64,000 bases of DNA, taken from Lateolabrax maculatus. Its lineage: Eukaryota > Chordata > Actinopteri > Acropomatiformes > Lateolabracidae. Positions 38,083 through 52,000 of this stretch are shown in pieces; positions within the stretch are counted from its first letter, which is position 1, and each line of letters opens with the position of its first letter. The stretch is from the NCBI GenBank assembly GCA_031216445.1, contig CM062218.1, positions 13,942,001-14,006,000 on the forward strand, written 5' to 3'. A program made the position numbers and the translations under genes. The notes below the pieces were generated by a model. The model worked only from the letters and a program-made list of their open reading frames with translations. It was not told where the DNA came from and did not search any database.

Positions 38083-38340
38083 GTGTCAGCCACTTTCCCC
38101 TGTCTCCAGTACAGTACACAGACATTGAGTAGTTACAGCATTTCAAGTCAATAGTTCCTTAGGCCACTCACTCGGCTCGTCAATCAACTGAGTCCTGGAC
38201 CAATCATATCGTAAATGGGTCTTACAACCACCTGCTGTCAGAATCAACTCCCAAAGATTCCGTCGCCACTCGGAACAAATTCATAGGATTCAACAACGAC
38301 TTCCTCACCAAGGAATTGATAAGTGGTTCAAAAACAATGA
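37779..38340 (+). repeat. 3' flank of copy C, shared with A and B
   Basis: Similar to 25535-26045. Shared blocks include CTGATGACAATT-like sequence, TTCATTACTTAATCTTTAC and AATCAACTGA. It contains a long (CA)n microsatellite (about 38031-38082). Confidence 0.65.
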
Positions 38341-38952
38341 CCCACCATTACTAATGTGCATCACTGACAGCCTTCAGTGCCTGGCTGATAGCTTGAAAAA
38401 GAACTGAATAAAAACTCAAATGTACATTAGGGAAAACAGTAATCAATGTCCTGGTCCCATTAGATTGTCCTGTTTTTTTCTTTAGACTATCGCGCTAAAA
38501 AAGCAGTCCTCTGATCTTTTCAGATGCTCTTCTAGTAATAGTTGAAGGAAGAACTGTGAAAAGGCTTAAAACCACTCCAGAAAGTATCAGCAAATAGAGT
38601 ATAGCTTAATTTAAAAAGAAAAACAACATTGCTTTAAATTTAAAAAGACACTGGTCATGTTACTGACCATACAGTGATACTGTCTGAGAGAAATGTAGTG
38701 TGTATTCACCTTATTTTATATTTTAGTACATCATTTTTCCACCCTATGAGTATGCACCTTAAGGAAACAAACATCTGGTTTACAACAAGGGTTATTTTTA
38801 GATTTGAAGAAGCTTACCTAAAAATAATCTGCCGACTGGCTCTTTTTTTCTCCCTTTCTCTCTTTTAGTCCCTTGTCAGTGATCTATTAAGGCTCCTGAG
38901 TGGCTGGCTAGCCTGCCAGTATTGTGGGGCTCTGTCCAAAGCAGGAAAGTAC
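38341..38952 (-). other. ankrd28: ankrd28 3' untranslated region, presumed
   Basis: Lies directly after the ankrd28 stop on the minus strand, between two convergent genes. No coding signature. The exact polyadenylation site is not clear. Confidence 0.4.
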
Positions 38953-41900
38953 TCAGTATGTCTCTGAATCTGAGTCATTCAGTTCATCGTCCGCAGTGAC
39001 GGAGGACAGCGGGCGCTCCGGCCTGCAGTACGAGGCATGGTCAGGCCTCAGAGGGGGTGGGGAGTCAAAGGCCACGCCTTTGGAGATGTGGTTGCTGGTG
39101 GGCCGGTGGTTGATAACTGTCTGAGTAAGAGAAAGCGCAGGCAAAGCTGCTATGGTGACCATAGGGGAGGTGGGCATCATGGAGTTGAGGATGAGCGCCA
39201 GGCAGTCGGCCACATCGCGGTTGGGAGCGCAGGCCAGAGCTGGAGTGTAACCTAGGGATACAAGAGGAGAGTTAAACAGTAAAAACATTTCACTGTAGAA
39301 GTGCATGAGGTGAGGGCTACAGCAGTGAGACGAAAGCTGACCGTTCTCGTCCACTGCTAAAACACTGGCTCCTTTCCCCAGCAGCTCCTGGACCACCACT
39401 GTCAACCCCCCCCTGGCTGCTACGTGCAGGGGCCTGCAGGAAAGTGGAGGGAGATACACTGTTCAAATAAATCCAGTCTGAATTTAGTAGATTAACCCGT
39501 AGCGCATGAGTGTCGGCCGACACCCTGGGAATACTACGTACGTCTGGAGGGCAGTATTGGTGCAGTTGATGAGGTTCCGGTCACTGATCTTCTCCAGAAT
39601 CAACAAGGCACTCGTCTCATGACCCTGAGAGGAACAGAGAGCAACATGTAAGACAAATCCACCTTTTAGGACCATTTTGTGGAAAGCCTGTATTAAATTC
39701 ACAATAACAAAAGAAAATCGCTATTATTTGGATGTTCAATTAACCTTTCCACCAGCCAGGAGATGTTTAATACTGACAGTGGAATTACTTTTCTTCTCTT
39801 TGGTCAGGGATCATTATAGGTGCCTGTTACTGACCATATTATCTGTAAAACACTAATTTATTATCTGTATATTGGTACTTACTAGTTATTGCACTTCTGG
39901 TTAGATGCTAAACTACATTTCGTTGCTCTGTACTTGTACATGTGTAATGACAATAAAGTTGAATCTAATCTAATCCAATGTGATGTCCACAGCTCACCAG
40001 GGCCAGTGGGGAAAAAAAGCATTTTCCTTTCTCTGTGAATGGTCGTTACCTTGCTGCAAGCCAGATGTAATGCTGTGTTCCTGTGTGTATCCTGTAGTGT
40101 AAAGTCTGCTTTAGCACTGCTCACCAACACCTCTGCAACACATGAATGGATATGTTTACATGACAAATGTTTAAAAATCGAAGGCCAACAGTGTATCTGC
40201 TGTACGTGTCAGTGGATGTACTGACCCACAGTATTGGTCTGTCCGTTGAGAGCTGCCATCATCAGCGGTGTCCTGCGCGAATGTGTGTCGACCACATTTG
40301 CCTGAGCTCCGTGGCTCAGCAGCAGGGAAACACACTCCACGTGGTCGGAAAAAGCTGCAGCGTGAAGCGGGGTCCTGCATCGGTACGATCACAGTTAAGC
40401 AGAGCTTGTGCTCACCCCAAACAACTTTTATCAAAACATGATATAATTTGAGTCGGTTTGCATCTCTCACCTGCCCTTAGAGTCAGTGGTGTTGACGATA
40501 GTTGTGCCCAGGGATTCAATCAACATCTCAGCCACTCCCTCGTTATCGTTCATACTGAAACACACAACACACACTGTCACATACCCTCAGACCGGTGTCT
40601 TCGCACATAAAAACATTCATTGGTACAAACAGACACATTGACTTACACAGCACAGTGCAGTGGACTGAAAGTGTTGCCCTTAATCTTCTTGAATGCCTCC
40701 TGGTCTAACAACACCTCAACGCAAGCATCATATCCTATGAACACAGAGAGAGGATAGAAATATGTACAGATGTAAATGCTACTTTGCTGTGGCTTCATAC
40801 AGGACAGACATGTTTCTCAAGTGTGTCATGCTGTGTCTCGTACCGTTGTAGCAGGCCCAGTGCAGTGGTGTGTAGCCCTTGTTGTCAGTGAGGTGTGTCT
40901 GAGTGTGTGAGGTGGTGGAGGTGGCCTGTAGCAGGGCACCCAGGACACCCACGCGGCCGCAAGCGGATGCCAGGTGAAGAGGGGAGCGGCCCCGGATGTC
41001 TCTGACACACACACTGGCACCCCGCTGGAGGAGGGCCTCCACACACTCTTCCTGGCCTGTCACCGCCTGTGTGAAAATTGTGGAAAACATTAAAAATGAT
41101 TAAAAAGAAAAGTATCATAATATTGTGTAAATTAAGTTGTAATGTTAGTGGCTGTGTGTGAACGTCTCACCCCTCGGTGTAGTGCCGTCCTCCCCCAGCG
41201 GTCTTGAATCTCTACACTGGCTCCTTGACTGAGTAGAGAGTACACACACTCTGTGTGTCCATTCAGTACTGCCAACATCAGAGGAGTCCTGTGGAAATTT
41301 GACTGTTATTTTATTTATTTATCCGGTGAAACTAGTTACAATAATCTCCTAAAAAAACAAAAAAAAGCTTCAGCCTGAGCCATTTTATCTATGCACACAC
41401 AAACACACTCACTGTCCGTTGGCGTCTTGTGCGTCCACATTAATGTGTTGGTCGTTGTTGCTCATGAGCAGGCGCAGGCACTCTGGGTGGCCATTCATAG
41501 CTACGGCAGACAGACACACACAAGCTAGGGCATGACTTATTTTCTAAGCAACAACACGATTTTGCGTTTTTAAAGCCAGACAATAAATAAATCTCATTCA
41601 TGTGATGGCGTTGCATCCCAACAGACTTCTGTGGTTTTATGTGTATGTGTGTGTAACTGCCTGTGTGTTTACCTGCAGCATGTATGGCTGTCTTTTTGTG
41701 TGTGTAGTCACGGGTCATGGGTGAGGAGCCATGGTGCAGTAGCAAGGAGACACACTCCTGATGACCCCTGGAGCAGGCCAGGCTGAGGGGGGTGCGGCCC
41801 TCTGGGCTGCAAACGTCCACTTCCAGCAGGGACGACAAGAGAACCTCTAAAGCTCCACAGTGTCCATGGTAAGCCTAAATCAAACAGAAGACACACTTCT

Positions 41901-44900
41901 TTTATGTCTAATGGTACATAGCAGAGACAGTGAAATCCTCGGAGTGAGACAGACAAATACAGACACAGTGACAAATCCTTCAACTGACCGCCAGGTGGAG
42001 TGGACTGACGGGGGCCTGGCTCTCTGAATCACTCAGGATGTCTGTTCCTGATGTCTCCATTAACTGAAATAGAAAGATGTTAACATATTATTCAGTTCGG
42101 ATCCAAGTTTGCACACATGACAAGTCTGGGATTGTAAACACATGAATGTATGTGAACATGGCACTTTCTCATTAAAGTTGCAGACATTAAGCCATTACTC
42201 CATGTGCTCCAACAACAATAGGAAGCAGCTGCATGGGAGATTAAGAATGCTTCCCATGATGTGTACCACAAGGAGTTTTATATTAATAAAAAGTTGTCTT
42301 TTGCATAAGGCATATAAAGTTGACCTGTCAATTGTTATCCAACAAAAAACAAGACAGAAGAGGTTTCACAGTAGCTTCATCTGCTCACCAGATGATCCAA
42401 CCATCATATTCCCCATCTGCCCAACAGAGGGAGCTACGTACTACGAATCAATGTAAGGGCTCATTGTGTAAGAGTGGATGATGGAAATATCTTTCTTACC
42501 ACATCAAGAGGTGTCTCACTTGCCATCTGAAAGAAACACAGACAAAGACTGTTTATGATACCATGACAAGTGTACTTGTCTACTGTGGTTTTCTTTACAG
42601 TTCTAAATCCCATTGGAAGCACTTGGAATAGATCAGCATTCATTTGCATGATTTTGCAGATTTTCTGACCCTCTCTGTAGGACATGCAACAAATAACTCT
42701 GTGTGGCAGCTGTACACACCAGTTCCAGGCAGAGTGTGCGTCCATAGGCTGATGCGTAGTGCACTGCACTGTAACCCTGTTTGTCTCTCACTCCTGGATC
42801 AGCATCGTTCCTCAACAGGTACTCCACACACCTGACAAAGACAAAATACTTTTTTTCTAAAAAAGGCCTTTATCTGACACTAAGGATTCTTTGATACATT
42901 TTGATACTTAACTATAAACTGTGTCAATTAAACACACAGTAGAACTTACTTTCCATCGGTGTCAGCTGCAGCAGCGTAGTGTAGGGAACTGCAGCCTCTC
43001 TGGTCCAGCTCGTTGATGCTTGCCCCGGAGCCCACCAAGGCAAACACACATTGGTAGTGACAGTTGGCTGATGCATAGTGTAGTGGAGTTCTGAGAAAGT
43101 CAGAATCAACATCAGCTATTATGTATCTCAGTGGCTTCATACTCTCCCTCTATTCCCCAAAATGTGGTCAAAAAGTCTACCTCTGTCTTCAGGCCTTATT
43201 TTATTTCTATTCCTAGCATTCCTAGAATTAAACTGAATGCTTGGCTTACCTTCCAAAGTTGTCTTTCCTGTTAAAGTCCGCTCCTATGTTCAACAGCAAG
43301 TTCAGACACTCCAGGTTCCTGGTTGGAGAGACATCTTTAACAATGATGTTTCGTTGACATACTAGTATATTGTAAACAAGTGTACGGATAACACTTCAGT
43401 GCGTATGAGCTTTCTGTTTGTTACAAAAAACACAATGGTCAACTAAATAGATAAATTAAAATATATGTACAAACTTGATGGAAAAAGAAAAGGCTGAATT
43501 CTATAAATATGTTACAAAGAAAAGCATAAAGAGAAATGAAACAAAAGTAAGGCAGTAAGCAGGAGTGATGAGTCACCCTCCAGCTGCAGCAGCATGTAGA
43601 CAGGTCCTTCCAAAGTCATCAGGGGTGTCTATGTCAAACCCTGCACAGATATGCAATCAGCATCAATTAGGATGTCAACTAGGTGATTCTAGTGGCAAGA
43701 ATGGTGTCAGCAGGAATGTACCTGAGGACAGCAGCTTCTTGCAACAATCTGAGAAGCCGCTGAGAGCTGCCAAGTGTAGGGGGAACATCCCATGAATGCC
43801 TCTCCTGAAAAGATTGAAGGCAGAGAATGCAAGTCATCACAGGACATGGAGGGTAAGGTGTGAGAACATGTGTGCATTTTTTACGACAGAAAGAAAAAAC
43901 AAAGATGTTGAAAGGATGGTTTATCCTGAGTTTAACCATCTCCAGTCATCACATAGTTCCCTTTTTATTTGTGCTTCTGATTACTAAAGCATGGATTATA
44001 TTCAGTGGGAAGACAGATGGTTAAATGTCAATTGTTACTAACTTGGCGGTGTTGGCTCCGTGTTTGATGAGTGCTGTGATGATGAGCTCATGGCCATAGC
44101 GGGCAGCAATGTGAAGGGCAGTGCTTCTGCTCTTGTCCTCACAATCAATCTCAGCTCCTACAGACACATAAATAAAGGGCATATGTATATAGTTCCATTA
44201 AAGTGCTCAGCAATGTTTGCATATTGTGCCACATATATACCACGTGAAGCAGAGAGAATACTGAAGGGGCTCTCACCGTTTTGAATGAGGGCCTGAGAGC
44301 AGGAGAACCTCCCATGGGTAGCTGCCATGTGAAGGGGAGTTTTACCATCCTTACTCTGGACAGATGGAGGCACAGACAGTAAAGAGAGGCAGAGAAGGAC
44401 AAATAAAATGATTATTTTTTTCTGTCTTTATATCAGTGTTGCAGGGCATGTAGATGTACATTCAAGTGCCAGTGTGGGACACTAACGCAACTTACAGTCT
44501 AATACTGTAGTGCTAGAAAGCTTAGAATGAACAGAAAATATCTTAGAGCCCCTTGTGGACCACACGCACACCCACACACATATTCCCCGAGCAGCTTGCA
44601 GCCTCAGGGAGCCACCCCCTCCCCGTCCTCTTCCATATGGCCTTGCATCTTGAGGCAATGGGGACCTAATATCAGTTTCCATCACTACTACCAATGTGTT
44701 AACAACACTGTCATTTCAGCTTTCTGCTAGATACTGGGCAGCGTACACATCTCATGTACATGTTTAGTTTAGTTTTGCTTATTAGGATCCCCATTAGCTA
44801 CAGCATTGCAGCAGTTATTATTTCTGAGGTCCAAAAAAAGCTTTACATTGTGACAATGCAACCAAAACAACTTGCACCATAACACAAAATATTACAAATA

Positions 44901-47900
44901 AACAGGACAAAGACACACAAAGGGACAAGACAAGCTCCTGATATACAATAATCAAAATATATGAAATCCAATAACTTAATTTATGGAGAATACGCACAAG
45001 TGTTAGATTCCTTTAAATTATTTTCTTTACAGTTTACTGATTACCTTGTAATTGTAATTACCAACATAATTTGTTGGATTATTCCAACACAGTAATGTAA
45101 ATTGATTATATTTGATTACTTAAGGATTACCTGGGTTCATACTAGCATTACTGTATTTCAGATAGTTTATAATCATTTATGTTCCTAATCTCACTCCAGT
45201 ATGTTATCATTTTAACATACTTCTGGGTTATCCAAAAGCAATCACAAGTTAGTAACTACATTTCTTTCATTAAAACACTGCAACCAAGTTAGACTCAATC
45301 TGAGCTAAAGAAAACTTATGAATGTACATAACTATATGTATACGCATCTATCTACGACCATACGCAAATACCTTACCAACTAAAGAAAAATTTAAATATA
45401 AATTTTACATCATAATAATGTTGTTGCAATACAGTCCGATAACAGAGTATTTGACCATATAAATGTAACTCACCTTTACAGTCTTTCTAAACTCACATTT
45501 GGAAAACAACTTATAAACAATCACTTCAGCTAAATCAAAATATAAAGCAAATCCGCAAAATTAGTGTGTTTCAGTAACTTGATCTGCATATGGACACACC
45601 CGCATATTGATGTGAGCTCCGTGGGCCAGCAGCATCTCCTGGCACAGCGCCCCCTGGCGTGAGGAGGAGGCAAAGTGAAGAGCAGAAAAACCCCTCTCAT
45701 TCACCTGAAGCAAGGTACCAAATCACACAATTAAAAACACACACAATTACCACAAACATACTATAATTGCACAGAGGGACGCACACACACCTGGTTTGCG
45801 TTGGCTCCTGCCTCGATGAGCTCATTGACCACAACGTCCTGCCCATTGTAACAGGCCAAATGGAGTGGAGTGTTGCCATAGGCATTCACCTCGTTAACCT
45901 ATGCGAAAAGAGAAGAAATCTATGTTTATGAATGGTTTTTCAGGAACACGTTATAAGTTGTAGGGCTTTTTTTGGGCATTTTATTGACTTGAGAATATTG
46001 TATCCATACCATCTACAATAACTGGTATATTTAAAGTTAAAGATGTTGCTGGGTCAAAAGGTCATGGCGCCTTATATACACATTAAGGACATTGCTAGTG
46101 CATGCATATGTGTGTGTCTGTACTGACGTGGACCCCCAGGCTCAACAGGTAGTGCACTGTGCTGCTCATGCCACTGGAGGCGGCCGCATGGAGTGGGGTG
46201 TAGGCTTTCTTGTCCTTACAGTCGACCTCTGCTCCGCTGGCCACCAATAACTTCACCACCTCCAGGTGACCTGAAACAGAGTAGGGAGGGGAGAAAATGA
46301 CATGAGTCCAATTCAGCTAAGTCAAGACAGGGATTTAATCATCACAAAAAGCGGTGAGTATGACTAGGGAGAGACAGAGAGACATCTAGTCAGATAAAAA
46401 AAAATTGGTGTTTGCATAAGAACTGCACATAATAACAGTCTCACCCATGTAGGCTCCCCAGTGGATAGCTCTCCTGTCTTTCTTGTCAAATGCATTAATG
46501 TTGGCCCCTCTGGACAGCAGCAACTTCACCATCTATCACACAAAAGCAAATTAAGTAGGCGTTGACATGCATGTGGGTGTCTCTGTGTGTGTCTAAAAGA
46601 GACCAACCTCTACATGTCCACTGAAGGCAGCGTGGTGCAGGGCAGTGCGTCCCGCCCGGTCAGACACGTTGACGTTGCTAAGCAGCGGGACCAAAGCCTC
46701 GGCACAGCGTACGGCCTTGTTGCTAGCTGCGACGTGGAGCGGCGTCTGCCAGTTCTTGTCCCGGGCGTTAACATCTGCACTGTGCTTCAGCAACACTGCC
46801 ACTGCATCCTGGATGGAGAGTGAGCATGGGTCAGAGTGTGCAGACACAGGGTCTATTTTTCTAAGGTGTCTGAGTCTGCTGACAAAGTACATGCCAGTGT
46901 GTGCAGGTGGAATTGTGTGGGTGTTTATAAAAGTCTTTGCTATTCTTAGGGGGCTTTCATGCCGACAATAGCAGTGAGATGGAGAAACAACGCAAGAAGC
47001 TGGGTTAGTGCAGGTATGTTGCCCAGGACCAAGCAGAATAAGTAAAATGATTTGGAAGGTTTATCAAACACCAACACACTGCACAGGGGTTACGTCATTT
47101 TACCTGTTTATGGCCAGATTTTGTACAAATCTGTAATCATAGTTGTGACAGAAAACATTTTTCTCCATCTCATGCCTGTAAGGTAGCTACAAGTTATTCT
47201 ATCTGGTATGGTTGTTGCTGCACTAACCTGTGTTTTCTGCCACCACAGTGGTCACACTAAAATGAAAGACGTAGTTTGCATTTTTGTTGCAGTGCTGCAT
47301 TGGGAAAAGCTGTAATAACCTAATGGTGAGTGCGTTTCATTGCTTGCGACAGAAAAGAGCACAGTCACATAATTACAGTGGAGTCACCACATTATACATT
47401 AGCATGTATGTTTGTGTAATGTGTTACCTCGCTACAAGAAGCGACAGCCCGATGAAGAGGAGTCAACCACTTGTTATCTTTGGCATTAACTCTGGCTCCT
47501 TGGATGAGAGAGGGAGAGAAAGTGAGAGAGAGAGAGATGTCAAAGATATGTCAACAGACATATGGCAGACACATGAAAAAAATGTCTGATCACTGAAAGA
47601 TACATTAAAGGCCCTAATTGATACCTAATTGAGAAGAAGGGTGTGAAGAGGGGAAAAAGACAAACTGATAGTTTAAAAGCCTTTTTACATGAGTTATAGG
47701 AAGTGGGTGTTGTGAGCCAATAGTGTCTAAAAGATATAAAACTCCAGTGATCCTATTTGGCACAGCTTGGGGGTTAAAATAGCTCTGAAGCTGCACCTGT
47801 TGCACACACGCACGCCCACACACACATTTTGTGTTTTGACAGGCTTGCCCTGCCCCCCACTTCTGACGTGCTCAGCTGACTTCACAGAAAGTCAAGCTGA

Positions 47901-48993
47901 CATGGACCCTATCAAATGATTGATAAATCACCAGTCACCAAGAGAGGGTGACAGTCACAGTGCAGGTACACAGGCATGGGAACTACTGAGGGAACGGGGA
48001 GAAACATGTGAGATGGATGCATACAGGGATGGCTGCTAACAGACAGTGTGGATGGATGATTAAGCTTTCGAGTAGAATTCATACTAGAGGTGGACGGATA
48101 CTATGTGGAAATTAAATCGAATGGATGTCTGAATAGATTGATAGATTTTACCTGAGAGGATGAGCAGTTCAATGATCTCAGCGTCTCCCAAGTAGGCTGC
48201 TGCATGCAGAGGCGTCCGCTTCTCGTTGTCCTGACAGGAGATCCCAAAACACAGAAAAACACAAATTTAAGTATGTGTATTATTTCTCTTTTTCATACAA
48301 CCATAGGCCTCGAGATGCATGCTCACACACAAACATGCATCATGATGGGGTGACATTCCCCAAACAAAATCTATAGACCTCACACTGTTGCAGGCCACAG
48401 GAAACATGAGACTACAGCCACAAGGAGAATAATGTCCGTCACGTGTTCAGTTGTATTCTTTACTTCGCTCTATCATTTCAACACACCCTGCTGCCGCACC
48501 CCCACCTTTCTCTCTCTCTTTCAGTGCAGTAGAGAGCAATAAACAGAGTGGGGCTATAAACAAATGTCATGTGACTGCAATAGGCCTGGGCCAGTGTTGC
48601 TGACTCCAGAAGACTCAGTGTGATGACCCCAGCACTCTAGGCCCACAGAAAGACAGAGACACAGAGGAAAAAACAAAGAATGTGAGAACAGAATGTGGTG
48701 TAAACTGAGGAAATAGATTTAGGGACAGACAGTGATGAGAGAGGAAAAAAAAAAGGAGAGATATCAGGTGAAGGTTATGTCCTTAAACCGTGGGAGAGGG
48801 TAGTGTTATGAACATTTCATGAGTCCTACTCTGGTTGACAGCTATATAAGATGGGGAAGCTTCTCAGTCAGTCAATCAATCAATTGATGGGAACTCTTAT
48901 CTATTGTAAGCTGCTGGCTGACTGCTGATCTCCTTGGTGTTGTTTCTACATCATGGTGTGTATCAAAGACTATTACACAGGGGTGCGACCAGA

Positions 48994-49043
<50 letters not shown>

Positions 49044-52000
49044 AGAAAATCAGGAGAAATAGCAGGAAGAGTGTGACTTACCTGAATGTTCACATCCTCT
49101 TTCTTGAATATGAGGGAGCGGACTTCATCTGGGTCCACACTGAAGATGGCTCTTAACAGAGACGGCTACAGAGAAGAAAATTGATGAGGAAATGCTGATG
49201 TACAGTACTACAAACTCGATTTGCAAGGCAGTAATTTTATATGCTGACAACTGTGTTATCAGTGAGAGTTATGAGAGGTACAAATGGGAGAGTCTCACAC
49301 AGACACTATAATCCTGAGCTGTGGGAGAGCCATAGGTCACAAATGGCTGTATATCACCAATTTGTTTATGACAGTAGCAGCTGCAGCATACATCACATAA
49401 ACACACGCGTGCCATGCACACACTATTACGTAAATGTTTGAGCCTGTGAGGGGTTAAAGCTGTGCTATCTTGCCACATGGTGCGAGGCCAGCTGATAAGA
49501 ACGTAAATAGTGATGTAAAAGAAAAGTGGAACGTAGGAAAAAAAATACTAAAGCATTTCTTCTTCTCAACACAAATATTTATTAGGGACAATTGAAAAAA
49601 AATTATACAAAGTGTGCATGTTCTTAAGAAGAGATGACAAATTTCCCCAGAAGGAGGAAGCTGCAAATTAATGAGATACAAAAATGCACGAGCACACTTC
49701 TACAATTCGATACTTTAGTTTCATTTATGTTTGTCTGTGTGCGTGACTGTAAACAGTTGGCATGAGAGCGTGGTGACTAATACTGAATGGGATTTGTAAA
49801 CAGTGTTGGTCAGCAGTCATCATAAACCTTCAAGAGGCACTGGTGAGCAACAGAAGAGCATGAGCCCAGTCAAACTGAAAGTTAAAAGAAGTAACCCTAT
49901 TTTAAGCTCACAATTCATTTCTGAATACTAAGTTCAACATATAGTACTCACAAGATGTTTTTATATTTGTAGTTAATTTGTCTGTGACTTACATTTTATC
50001 TTGGATAACAAACAGAACCTTAAACCTTTATGTTAAAAATCAAAGTGAAACTAATTAATTTACATCAGATCAACTTAAACCTGCATTTTATTCTTTTTAC
50101 CATTTGTCATGTCAAGATATGAGCGACCAAGTGATTTTATTCTATTTATAATAACACTACTCTCTATTTACTCTAATATCTGATGATTAAAGCAAACTGT
50201 TTCTTTGTTTCGATATGTTTGGATGAGTCAAAGGATTTTAGCTAGGAAATAATATTGATAAACACAAATTACTGTAGGTAGTGCTTTTCTTTGTGCTGCA
50301 ACATCGTTGAAAATGCACTGACAAAACAAACAAACATAAGAATATTGACATGACGATGTTGATTTATGGGAAGTCTGGACAGACTTCACATTTCAAAGCC
50401 CGTCTAAATTACAGTATATTGCCATTCCCATGTGGAACTGTAGTGTGGGTCTTTTTCCCCGGCAAGGGCTGCCAGGTTATTTATCATTCAGTACTACGTA
50501 ACTACTCTGATGTGGATCTGCTCCTTAATCTCAGTCTCTCTGTTTTCCCCTTCCCTCTCTCATTTCGTCCCAACTAAAAATAAGTGGGGCTGTCAGGCAT
50601 GTCGGCATCTGTCTCATGCCAATTACACCGATGACCACTGCAACTATGTCAGAGATCGGAGAAGGTAGACATGGACTGAGCACAAAGATCTTCTCTGGCT
50701 TTCCCCCCTCTCCATGTACACTTCAAAGAGCAGCTTTCACAGGATGAAAAGACTGACTACAATTTCAATGGTAGGTTTGCCCTTTATACAGCCAATGCCG
50801 GACTACAAAGGCCCAGGCTTCGCTGATAATCTATACAAACCAGCAGTCATCTCATATGGCAGGGCTATATTTGTGATTACACTGGTGCTATATTTAGCGA
50901 TGAATGACAAGTGTTGGCAGTGCATTGTATTTTTATGCAATGGGATGTGTAACTATGTACTTCATCACAGTTTTAAACTTAAGGCCAGGTATGATAAGTG
51001 CATAGGTCGGTTTAAAGCCTGGAGAATGGTATTATTCAGACAAAAAAACTGTATAGAAACCTTAAATGTGGAAAAACCTCAGCTGATTAAGATTCTACCA
51101 ATCTATCTATCAATGACAAACTAAACAGAAGGACCCATCTCACCTTGTCCTCCTGAGCGGCAGCCCTTCGAGAGGCATGATGGGATCTGCGTTCTGGTGA
51201 TGATTTGGGCAGAGGAGGTGGGGGTGAAGAGGAGGGCTCATCCTCCTCCACCTCCTCCAGCACCACGATACACACACGGCTAGCTCGCTCTGACCGCATC
51301 AGGAACAAACACTCGCACACACGCCGACACAATCACTCACACACTCTCTCACTCACTCACTCACACACACACACATAAATACAGTGTTTTCCTTTTACAT
51401 ACGTGCGCAATTCAGGAGTACCAAGGTCAGCGATAAATCCCATAAATAGAATTATTTCCTCGTAAACAAACACTGCACATCTTCATGTAAAATCCAATGT
51501 GAAATCCAGCTCTGTCCTCTATCTGTCAGTGTTGCTTTGCTGCATGTCTCCTCTCTCTAACCCACATTGGCACTCTCTGTGAGCAGCAGCAGCAGCGGAG
51601 ACGGCAGGGAATTCCTCTGCGTAATGGTGGCGGTAAGCGGCATGCGGCAGAATGAGCTTGGGCTGCCTAGCAGCACACAGGAAGCTACATATCCTCACTG
51701 CTCTGCTGCAGCCAGGAACACACACAAACACACGTCAGATGCAAACACACACACACACACACAGACCCTGTGATTAGCATGGACGGGGGCTGTAGCAGCC
51801 AATCTGTGTGTGTGGGCATGCGTCGCTCGTTTCAGGCAGACTGCTGAAGCCAGCTCTTTCAAAAAGGAGACACAGAGAGAGGGAGAGGAGGGGGGGAGAC
51901 TGATAGAGAGAGAAGTGAAAGGAAAGTGGAGGGGAGGAGGGATGGAAGGAGGGGAGACAGAGAATAATTGTAGGCAGGTACCTACTGTAGAGCACTACAA

